DNA from: a virus
Length of the DNA: 35,135 nt
Strand: one strand, 5' to 3'
IMG/VR virus record: IMGVR_UViG_3300035199_000383
Coordinates: 1-35,135 of that record
Both the position numbers and the translations under genes were made by a program. Positions 13,590 through 19,934 of this stretch are shown here, piece by piece; position 1 is the stretch's first letter, and each line of letters begins with the position of its first letter. The notes below the pieces were generated by a model, which ran no database searches, was not told the DNA's origin, and worked only from the letters and a program-made list of their open reading frames with translations.

Positions 13590-13915
13590 GAGTCGGTAGT
13601 CCCCGTGGTGGCGTTTGGGAGTGCGTAGCGTTCACGGAGCGCGCGCCACAGTACCAGGCGCACCCACTCAGGACTCAACACCAGGAGCAGCCGTATCATC
13701 AGCGCCGTGCTAGATCGCTTGTCCCAACTAGGATGACGACCACGGCTACGAGTGCCAACACTACGAGCGCGAGCTTCTTCTTCATGCTTCATCTCCTGTT
13801 GCCACGAGAGGTTCCGTAGGATGTGCTGGAGAACACTGACCCCCACAGGCTGGTTGACCCGAGCGACCGCGGCGGCGAAGGCAATTATCTTTAGCTGTGA
13901 GGATGTGAAGTTCAC
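13586..13915 (-). CDS. Hypothetical protein overlapping tatC by GTGA
   Basis: A 109-aa frame opening with GTG in a GTGA overlap with the tatC stop. The first 47 residues look like a real protein (MNFTSSQLKIIAFAAAVARV). Residues 48-72 are Arg/Ser-rich, the kind of sequence often produced when a different frame is the coding one, and in that stretch another frame does encode a membrane peptide (13699-13785). The last 37 residues, beginning MIRLLLVLSPEWVRLVLW at 13699, may be a separate gene, because its ATG forms a TGATG with that peptide. The family is unknown. Confidence 0.45.
   Translation of the reverse strand: MNFTSSQLKIIAFAAAVARVNQPVGVSVLQHILRNLSWQQEMKHEEEARARSVGTRSRGRHPSWDKRSSTALMIRLLLVLSPEWVRLVLWRALRERYALPNATTGTTDS
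13699..13785 (-). CDS. 28-aa hydrophobic membrane peptide nested in another frame
   Basis: ATG preceded by AGGAG with 7 nt spacing, reading MKKKLALVVLALVAVVVI and ending in SDLARR. It is three Lys, about 18 hydrophobic residues, then a short charged tail: a typical single-span or signal-anchor micro-protein. The stop forms TGATG with the next possible start. It lies fully within the 109-aa frame, so either both are used or the longer frame is only partly real. Lysis and holin-control peptides often look like this, but there is no proof here. Confidence 0.5.
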   Translation of the reverse strand: MKKKLALVVLALVAVVVILVGTSDLARR

Positions 13916-14820
13916 CTGCGTACCTTTCTGATTACCTTTCCGGTCGCTCTCGCAACCCTTCGGTACATCCAGCGCGGCACCGTGTAGGGAGCCAGCACCA
14001 CCACGCGTATCACCCTTGCCATCCAGACTACCCTATGCCACATCCAGCGTATACCACGGGCTATCGAGCCCAACCACAGATAATCCCCACGGTCTGTGTG
14101 CGTGACCCATGCACAGAACAGGCCCACTTCGTAGAGCAGGATGATCGGTACTGCCACCAGCGTCTGATTGAACGCGTCGAACGTAGGGGTGATGATCGCG
14201 CTCAGGATAAAGGCAAACACCGGAACGAACTTCCGCAGGTTCTTCATACGTCTGTACGAAACAATGTCGGCCTTCGCAAGCAGGTACATCACCACGGGTA
14301 TCTCAAACACAACGCCCAGCCAGAACATCATCGCCATCATCAGGTCGAGATATTCATTTATCGTGATGAGGGGGATCGCTACGCCGTCCCCGAAATGCAG
14401 CAGGAACCCGAGGCCCGTGGGCAGCATCACGAAGTAGGCGAATGCGCCGCCTGTCAGGAAACACATTAGGGTCGCAGGGAAGAACCAGAGGATGAAACGG
14501 CGTTGTGGCCCCGGTATGGTTGGACTGACAAGCGTATAGACGCTAACCACCATGACGGGCGCAGCGGCAAGGGCTCCGCCGCGCAGGGCCAGGCTGATGG
14601 TCGCACCTATCATGGCCGTGGGGCCAGTGAAAACAGGCGCACCACCAAAAGGGGAGAGGCTGCCCTCAGCGGGGGCGAGCAAGAACAAGAAAACGTCCTC
14701 GCGGTAATACCACGTTGACGCAGCACCTATCCCAAAGGCAATGAACAACCAGACGAGGCGCAGGCGGAGACGTTTGCCGAACCGCTGGAACGCGTCACGG
14801 TTTGCGCGACGCATAATCAC
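13912..14820 (-). CDS. tatC: TatC-like membrane protein with altered signal-binding site and basic tail
   Basis: A 302-aa six-helix membrane protein of the twin-arginine translocase TatC family. The hallmarks are GGAFAYFVMLPTGLGFLL (124-141), LGVVFEIPVVMYLL (168-181) and IITPTFDAFNQTLVAVPII (209-227), then LLYEVGL. Compared by eye with E. coli TatC, the membrane-core Glu170 (here 173) and Asp211 (here 215) are kept. The residues that bind the twin-arginine signal differ: Phe94 is Leu97, Glu103 is Gln106, and the N-terminal ELR motif reads FGKR. About 60 C-terminal residues, rich in Arg and Trp, are additional to normal TatC. The start is GTG at 14820 or ATG at 14814. No TatA/B is visible. It may be a translocase variant for phage proteins, or a neofunctionalised pore. 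Confidence 0.9.
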   Translation of the reverse strand: MIMRRANRDAFQRFGKRLRLRLVWLFIAFGIGAASTWYYREDVFLFLLAPAEGSLSPFGGAPVFTGPTAMIGATISLALRGGALAAAPVMVVSVYTLVSPTIPGPQRRFILWFFPATLMCFLTGGAFAYFVMLPTGLGFLLHFGDGVAIPLITINEYLDLMMAMMFWLGVVFEIPVVMYLLAKADIVSYRRMKNLRKFVPVFAFILSAIITPTFDAFNQTLVAVPIILLYEVGLFCAWVTHTDRGDYLWLGSIARGIRWMWHRVVWMARVIRVVVLAPYTVPRWMYRRVARATGKVIRKVRR

Positions 14821-14826
14821 AGCGGG

Positions 14827-14937
14827 TTATTCGTCGCGCCGTCGATCACGCCGCATCAGCGATGCGATCCACCCACCACCGCCAAGCAGAACAACCGTAC
14901 CTGTAACAACAGCTCCTACCATGATCCACTCATTCAT
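14827..14937 (-). CDS. 36-aa single-span membrane micro-protein
   Basis: An ATG at 14937, 4 nt after the end of the preceding frame, reads MNEWIMVGAVVTGTVVLLGG, then WIASLMRRDRRRDE. One hydrophobic helix of about 20 residues is followed by a strongly basic, then acidic, tail. The topology is N-out/C-in by the positive-inside rule. It sits directly upstream of tatC in the same transcript and is a reasonable TatA-like or holin-like partner candidate, although it lacks a TatA-type amphipathic helix of normal length. Confidence 0.6.
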   Translation of the reverse strand: MNEWIMVGAVVTGTVVLLGGGGWIASLMRRDRRRDE

Positions 14938-14941
14938 CAGA

Positions 14942-15213
14942 TTACTTTCCTTTCGTGATGCTGCTCACTTCTGTCAGCAACTCTATCCGCTTCTTCACAG
15001 CAGTACCCTTCAATCGGCACCGCTTTACCATCTTCTCTGCGTCACGCATCCCTGACAGTGTTGTTACCGTTGTCCACGTTCCGATGAAGACCAAAACTTC
15101 CGCCAGATCCTGGACGGCACCCTGAAAAAAGGGTCTGTCACTGCTTCGAAACTGCGAACGACCACCAACGCAGCCGCCATGCTTCCAAGTGTATAACCAA
15201 TCAGCCAGCCCAT
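14942..15213 (-). CDS. 90-aa membrane protein if a -1 frameshift occurs
   Basis: Frame 1 begins at 15213 (ATG in TGATG with the upstream stop) and reads a membrane helix, MGWLIGYTLGSMAAALVVV, up to residue 30. There a T-TTT-TTC heptamer (15130-15124) would let ribosomes slip back by one. They would continue in a frame that stays open to 14942 and reads QGAVQDLAEVLVFIGTW, then a basic helical tail RIELLTEVSSITKGK. A hairpin, ACCCT/AGGGT, encloses the slippery run. The joined product is coherent and fills exactly the gap to the next gene. A missing T in the sequenced run would give the same picture. Confidence 0.5.
15064..15213 (-). CDS. 49-aa unshifted form of the same membrane gene
   Basis: Without slippage the frame that starts at 15213 continues after DPFF for 19 residues, RVPSRIWRKFWSSSERGQR, and stops at 15064. 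The membrane helix is the same; the tail is basic. If both forms are made, the short and long proteins would share the membrane anchor and differ in their cytoplasmic part. Holin/antiholin pairs and tail chaperones are known to use such dual products, but which applies here is not determined. Confidence 0.5.
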   Translation of the reverse strand: MGWLIGYTLGSMAAALVVVRSFEAVTDPFFRVPSRIWRKFWSSSERGQR

Positions 15214-15509
15214 CAGTCGCCCCTCTTCCGCTTGTTACCCTCAAGTGCGCTCAGTAGACCGTCTACCGCGTCCAGCGTTTGGTCTAGGTACGCCCGCACC
15301 ATATTACGGAACGGCTTCAACCCAGCACTCTTGGCGCGGGAGCCTATCTCGTCTATCTCCGCCCGCAGGTTCTCGACCGAGAAGGGCTCGTCATCGGCGT
15401 CAGCGTCTTCTGCCTTGCGCGCAGCAGGCTTTTCCACAGCCTCCTCTGCGGGCGGTCCTTCCTCGTCAGGCACTTGGTCTTCCTGTGGGTCGTCACTCAT
15501 AATGCACAC
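15213..15509 (-). CDS. Acidic hypothetical protein with C-terminal helix
   Basis: A 98-aa protein. The first 45 residues are Asp/Glu/Pro/Ala-rich and disordered (EDQVPDEEGPPAEEAVEKPA). Residues 45-90 form an amphipathic helix region (NLRAEIDEIGSRAKSAGL, then MVRAYLDQTLDAVDGLLSAL) ending in a basic KRKRGD. GTG at 15509, about 8 nt after AAGGAAAG, is the better-supported start; ATG at 15500 gives MSDDP. Its stop overlaps the membrane gene that follows. The family is unknown; it may be a soluble regulator of the membrane cassette. Confidence 0.6.
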   Translation of the reverse strand: MCIMSDDPQEDQVPDEEGPPAEEAVEKPAARKAEDADADDEPFSVENLRAEIDEIGSRAKSAGLKPFRNMVRAYLDQTLDAVDGLLSALEGNKRKRGD

Positions 15510-15556
15510 ACGCTAGCACTTTCCTTGTTTTTGTGACTTGATGTCCATGCTCATAT

Positions 15557-15697
15557 CTACACCTGAGCTACGGGCGTGCCGTAGTCGTCAGGCTCCTCGA
15601 CTACCGTGACCGGCTGCGGCCTACGGTGCATCAGCACGCGCCATACGATCAGCACCATGCCGCCTATCATAGCCGTGACCGGGTAGAGGGGGTTCAT
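15557..15697 (-). CDS. 46-aa single-span membrane micro-protein
   Basis: The ATG at 15697 overlaps the upstream stop as ATGA. The protein reads MNPLYPVTAMIGGMVLIVWR, then VLMHRRPQPVTVVEEPDDYG. One hydrophobic helix (residues 8-23), a basic patch and an acidic soluble tail are visible. It is the first of the tiny membrane genes leading to tatC and is comparable to Rz-like or holin-accessory proteins in size, but no family is recognised. Confidence 0.6.
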   Translation of the reverse strand: MNPLYPVTAMIGGMVLIVWRVLMHRRPQPVTVVEEPDDYGTPVAQV

Positions 15698-15936
15698 GAT
15701 ACGTCCACCGCCGTGTTGCTTGCCGAGATGAACGTGTCACTGCCTGTTCTCTCAAACCATCCTTCAGTTGTCATCGCCGCACGGACTGGGTCGCTGTCAT
15801 TTTGCGACAGTATCAGTGCGCGAAGCTGACGTGGCGTTCGCGAGGTGTAGCTATCGGCACCTAGTGGGAGCGCGTCGATGGCTGCCTTGGCACGGGTCTT
15901 CATCGCCGTACTCATCGGGGTCACTATGTCAGCCAT
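15694..15936 (-). CDS. Small hypothetical protein following the tail fibre
   Basis: An 80-aa soluble protein, MADIVTPMSTAMKTRAKAAI onward, with a mid-section SRTPRQLRALILSQNDSD. The ATG comes just 2 nt after the fibre gene stop. It may be a fibre accessory or chaperone because of its position. No family is recognised. Confidence 0.6.
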   Translation of the reverse strand: MADIVTPMSTAMKTRAKAAIDALPLGADSYTSRTPRQLRALILSQNDSDPVRAAMTTEGWFERTGSDTFISASNTAVDVS

Positions 15937-15938
15937 GT

Positions 15939-18900
15939 CTATGCTCCTAACGCGAGTAGCTTCTGCTCAAGGCTTTCGATACGGGTCTGCATCTCCTGCT
16001 GCCTCACGTAGCCTTGCCAGATAGCACCATTGTGCAGGCGCTGGAGTCCAGTGACGCTCAATAGCCCACCATCTGCCAGCGTAGCACCTAGCACTCCGGC
16101 ATCGACAAGGTCTTGCTCATTGTATTGGATGAACTCATCCCACTTGTCTCGGATGAGGCCCATCGCGCCGTCTGCACTCTTGGCGTGGTCGAGCGCCCGG
16201 ACGAGTTGTGCATCATCGTAGCTGTCAGAGAACGCACCTACCGAAACGTCACCCGAACTAGCGTTGGCCGTCGCCCATAGCATGCCGTCCTCGTCCACGA
16301 GGAACCTGCATTGGTTGCCACTGACATTCCCCTGAACCGAGAACAGGTTGCCACCGGCTGCGACGTTCGCAATGGTATTGCTGCCGTCATGCTCTGTGGC
16401 GTAGAACGAGATGAGGCCCCTGGCTCCGGAACTCTTGGCAGTATCTGCGGTGCCTCCCCAAACCTGAACCACCCATGGTGAGCCGAGGGCACCATCATCG
16501 GCCAATATCTGCCACTTTATCCCGCCGAGACTATCTGACGCCTTCTCGATAGTCCAAATGTCGTCAGTCTCTACGTCATGACCATGAGGGGCAGTCGTCA
16601 GCCCAGTGGTAACGTCTGCACTTTTCAGGGCAAATATAATGTCATCTGCGGTACCGTGATTAATGGTCAGACCCACGCCGCCCATGCCGCCGTTCGCGGA
16701 ATCACCGATAAGCACAGCGCCAGTGAGATTACAAAATACACGCGATGCACCAGCAGAATCATCAGCGATTCTGAAACTTCCATCATTACGGGATGTCAGC
16801 TTCCAGTCATGACCGCTGCTGTCGGTTTGTTTAAGCTGAATCGTCGATTCTTCTGCGGCATCACCCTCCAAGGCAACGGCAACAGTTGGCGTTGTATCAC
16901 CAAATCCCACGTACTGCGTAAAGTACACACGTCCGTTGGACGGTATCGTTATCGCGTCCCCGTCGGAGGCGGAGCCGATGGTGCCGCCATTCGGGACAGC
17001 TATGTTCCCACTGAACAATATACGTCCGTCGGTGCTGTTGGTAATCGTCTCGTCGTTCTCAAGGATGATCCCGCCAGAACCGGTGATGTCGATGCTGACA
17101 GGGAACGTCACCGCACCACCATCCGCGATGGTCATCGCATTGTCCCCGTCGGTGTAGCCGATGCCGGTGGTCTGTACCTCACCAGCTATGTTTGCATCGC
17201 CTGATACATCAAGGCTACCGGCATCTAGCTCGCCCGTTAGGGTGATGTTCCTAAATGACCCGATGTCCTTGTTGCTATCAACAACCACGCCAAGGCTGGC
17301 CGATACCGTCCCTGCGGTCACGGCATCTAGGACGTTCAGTTCTTCAGGTGTAGCTGAAATCTGCGTTGTGCTTGCGGCAGCCAATACTGGAAGATATCCA
17401 GATTGATTAGGCGTATAAACAGTTCTGTCTGCCGTAGGGTCGATTATCGTCAGTGTTGTCTCGTATCCGTCCGCAGTCGCACCCTCAAATACAACGGCGT
17501 TGGCTGCGTTCATCGTCACGGTATCGACAATGGTCTGAGTCCCAGTGACCGTAAGGTTTCCATCAATCTGCACCGCCCCTGCAAAGGTGACGTCAGCGCC
17601 AGCAAAGGTGGCAGCAGTAGTGCCAGAGGAACTGGACTTGATGAGCAGTTCACCGCTGTTGTTCGTCAGCGTCCCGAAAAGCGTGCCATCATCTTTCAGG
17701 AATATGTCAGCGCCACCAGCGTCGAGGATGATGTCTGTTCCAGCGTCGAGTTCGATACCCCCGGCATCAGATAGGAGTTCGATGGACCCAGTACCTGTAC
17801 CTTGGTCAGCGTGTATCTTGATCGTCTCGCTTGTACCCGCATTTGCTCTCAGGTATATGGCAGCGGCGGCGTTATCAGACGATGTAAGGTTGACCGTTCC
17901 TCCAGCAACATCAACATCCTTGCCCGTGGCTGCGTTGATATCAATTCCACCGGCATCGGACAGTAGCTGGATAGAACTCTCGCTCGTCCCTTGGTCTGAC
18001 TGTATGTATATCGTCTCGCTCGTACCACCATCCGCTATCAGTTTGATGGACTTAGCAAGATTGGCCGTTGATTTGAGTTCTACTCCACCCGCGTCGGAGA
18101 GGAGTTGTATAGATGAAGCGCCTTCTGTTACTGAAGTACCTTGGTCATTGAACAGCGTCATAGACGAGGTGGTGCCACCATCAACCGTGATGTTCACGGC
18201 ATTAGCGAGATTGGCGGTACTGCGTATGCCAACCCCACCAGCATCAGAAAGCAGCGAAATAGATTCTGCGCCTTCTGTTACTGAAGTACCTTGGTCATTG
18301 AAGATAGAGATAGAACCCGTTGTACCACCGTCACTCGTGATATTGATTGCGCTTGCTAGATTGGCCGTAGAGCGGATGCCTACCCCACCAGCGTCCGAAA
18401 GGAGGGAGATAGACTCAGCGCCCTCCGTTACCGAAGTACCCTGGTCGTTGAAGATAGCGATGGAGCCTGTAGTTCCCCCATCACTGGTAAGGTTGATTGC
18501 CTTCGCCAAGTCAGCGGTGCTTCTGATGCCCACCCCACCAGCGTCGGAGAGGATGTTTATCGACTCGGCACCCTCAGTAACCGACGTACCTTGATCTGCA
18601 TGGATCTTGATCGTGCCGGAAGTTCCTGCATTTTCACGCAGATAGATGGCGGCAGCAGCGTCGTTGGTGCTTACGAGGTCGATATCCCCAGAGGAGTCCA
18701 CCTGAACGTCAGTAACGTCCCAGTCCACCGAGCCGTTGACATCAAGGATGCCGGGGATTAGCACGCTAGAAGACGCGACAGTTGCATGGGGGGTAATCGT
18801 CATCTGGGCGACGAGGTCGCTGTCACTACTGCCACTTGCTCGGTTGTCGAAAGTAAGTACGCCACCGTCAGCAGCATTGATTCTCCACACGTCTATGTTT

Positions 18901-19232
18901 GCATCGGCCCTGTCAGCAAATAGATAGATCGGTGCCGCAGCCCCATTCACGCCGCGTACCTTCAAGGCTGATGTGTCTACCGTCTTCAGGGTTATCTCGT
19001 CAGACCAAGGGATATACCTGATCTGGGAACCGCTCACTACCTTGATATCGTAGGTTTCAGTAAGGGTTTGTTCTGTAAACGTCCACGTACCATTTGCATC
19101 AGTGGTGGTGGTGGTTTCCTGAGTACCGGCAAGGTTCGCAGCAGTCTCCAGTAGATAGACAGTGAGATCGGCTACCGCAGCGCCAGCATCATCACGTACC
19201 TTTCCGCTTAGATTGATGTCCGTTATAGCCAT
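15939..19232 (-). CDS. Repeat-built tail fibre or receptor-binding protein
   Basis: A 1097-aa protein. Residues 1-75 resemble a CNA-B/carboxypeptidase-regulatory beta sandwich (LSGKVRDDAGAAVADLTVYL, then DANGTWTFTE). From about residue 165 to 470 it is built of 50-residue repeats around DQGTSVTEGAESI, LLSDAGGVGIRSTANLA and ITSDGGTTGSI, of which four are close copies and others are decayed; such repeats usually fold as a beta-helix. A beta-rich stalk and a distal head follow. The last 30 residues are a coiled coil (RIESLEQKLLALG), as expected for a trimeric fibre. It probably binds the host surface. Receptor and polysaccharide specificity cannot be read from the sequence. Confidence 0.82.
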   Translation of the reverse strand: MAITDINLSGKVRDDAGAAVADLTVYLLETAANLAGTQETTTTTDANGTWTFTEQTLTETYDIKVVSGSQIRYIPWSDEITLKTVDTSALKVRGVNGAAAPIYLFADRADANIDVWRINAADGGVLTFDNRASGSSDSDLVAQMTITPHATVASSSVLIPGILDVNGSVDWDVTDVQVDSSGDIDLVSTNDAAAAIYLRENAGTSGTIKIHADQGTSVTEGAESINILSDAGGVGIRSTADLAKAINLTSDGGTTGSIAIFNDQGTSVTEGAESISLLSDAGGVGIRSTANLASAINITSDGGTTGSISIFNDQGTSVTEGAESISLLSDAGGVGIRSTANLANAVNITVDGGTTSSMTLFNDQGTSVTEGASSIQLLSDAGGVELKSTANLAKSIKLIADGGTSETIYIQSDQGTSESSIQLLSDAGGIDINAATGKDVDVAGGTVNLTSSDNAAAAIYLRANAGTSETIKIHADQGTGTGSIELLSDAGGIELDAGTDIILDAGGADIFLKDDGTLFGTLTNNSGELLIKSSSSGTTAATFAGADVTFAGAVQIDGNLTVTGTQTIVDTVTMNAANAVVFEGATADGYETTLTIIDPTADRTVYTPNQSGYLPVLAAASTTQISATPEELNVLDAVTAGTVSASLGVVVDSNKDIGSFRNITLTGELDAGSLDVSGDANIAGEVQTTGIGYTDGDNAMTIADGGAVTFPVSIDITGSGGIILENDETITNSTDGRILFSGNIAVPNGGTIGSASDGDAITIPSNGRVYFTQYVGFGDTTPTVAVALEGDAAEESTIQLKQTDSSGHDWKLTSRNDGSFRIADDSAGASRVFCNLTGAVLIGDSANGGMGGVGLTINHGTADDIIFALKSADVTTGLTTAPHGHDVETDDIWTIEKASDSLGGIKWQILADDGALGSPWVVQVWGGTADTAKSSGARGLISFYATEHDGSNTIANVAAGGNLFSVQGNVSGNQCRFLVDEDGMLWATANASSGDVSVGAFSDSYDDAQLVRALDHAKSADGAMGLIRDKWDEFIQYNEQDLVDAGVLGATLADGGLLSVTGLQRLHNGAIWQGYVRQQEMQTRIESLEQKLLALGA
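18001..18600 (-). repeat. Four tandem 150-bp repeats in the fibre gene
   Basis: The landmark encoding TSVTEGA recurs at 18118, 18268, 18418 and 18568, exactly 150 bp (50 codons) apart. Two neighbours share an identical stretch of more than 30 bases, which argues for recent duplication, while the outer copies have drifted. Repeat number is probably variable between relatives. Confidence 0.85.
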
Positions 19233-19235
19233 GGC

Positions 19236-19631
19236 TTACCCGCCTCCTAGCCTGGAGTGGTCTTGGTAGTTCAGTGCTTCGCGACAATAATACGTGGGAT
19301 CACGAAGCAGGTCATCATCGTCGATGAACACTAGCGTGATGTTCTGCCCGGCCATGGCTGCACGAGCCATGATGTCTCGCGCCCGTGCTTCGACGCCGAA
19401 CTCATAGTGGTAGTACACGCCTTGCACATTGACCGCCAGGTCCGGGGGCTCGGTGAAGAGGAAGTCGATCACGAAGCCGCCCTTGTCGAGACGGCCTCCC
19501 ATCAAGGGGGATTGGTACGTGAAGTCCTGCCCTGGCTCGAGGCCAAGTTTTATGAATGTCTGATAGGCAACATACTCAGGTATGGAGCCAGCCCAATCAG
19601 CAGGAACTTGTATGTCAGCCTGCGTGGTCAC
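19236..19631 (-). CDS. Nuclease-fold-like protein in the tail module
   Basis: A 131-aa protein starting at GTG 19631. The pattern GGRLDKGGFVIDFLFTEPPD, then LAVNVQGVYYHYEFG and an ARARDIMARAAMAGQNI helix with LVFIDDDDLLRDP, resembles the Vsr/DUF559 type of PD-(D/E)XK fold. A Lys or Glu expected at the second catalytic position is replaced by the Asn/Gln of NVQG, so activity is uncertain. Its place between a fibre gene and small virion genes suggests a virion-associated protein. The fold call is by eye. Confidence 0.5.
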   Translation of the reverse strand: MTTQADIQVPADWAGSIPEYVAYQTFIKLGLEPGQDFTYQSPLMGGRLDKGGFVIDFLFTEPPDLAVNVQGVYYHYEFGVEARARDIMARAAMAGQNITLVFIDDDDLLRDPTYYCREALNYQDHSRLGGG

Positions 19632-19632
19632 G

Positions 19633-19926
19633 TCATCCCTCTAGAATCATCGCCCAGCACACCTTGTCGCCATTGGTGGCTGCATCGGCGTAGAAGACAT
19701 TCGCCGGAACGGAGCCACCAAACTCGCCGAAGTTCAGTTCGATCTCATTGCCAGCACTCAGCTCATAGCCTATCGAAGCGGACACGTCATTGACTCCCAC
19801 ATAGGCCAAGCCGGAGTTCCCGGCAAGCGCCTTGAGTTTCAGGTACTTGACTCTGTTCGTAGCATTGAGCACCTGTACCGCCGTCCCTGCTGAAGTGACT
19901 GTTGTCACGCCTGCATCTACCCTCAT
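19633..19926 (-). CDS. Small beta-rich virion protein
   Basis: A 97-aa protein of alternating beta strands (MRVDAGVTTVTSAGTAVQVL, then KYLKLKALAGNSGLAYVGVN, and FYADAATNGDKVCWAMILEG). The pattern fits a jelly-roll or decoration-type virion protein. It has no Cys motif or membrane segment. It lies between the propeller-like tail protein and the nuclease-fold protein, all in one transcript. Confidence 0.6.
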   Translation of the reverse strand: MRVDAGVTTVTSAGTAVQVLNATNRVKYLKLKALAGNSGLAYVGVNDVSASIGYELSAGNEIELNFGEFGGSVPANVFYADAATNGDKVCWAMILEG

Positions 19927-19934
19927 CCTTACTC

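Noticed and set aside
17545-18594. A 349-codon plus-strand open frame opposite the tail-fibre gene
   Set aside because: It is antisense to the 150-bp repeats, whose regular codons keep the opposite strand open. It has Pro/Ser-rich low-complexity repeats and no ribosome site.
18001-18600. A CRISPR array, because of regular 150-bp spacing
   Set aside because: The repeats are coding, in frame and of beta-helix type, and the spacing is constant because the whole unit is repeated. There are no unique spacers or cas genes.
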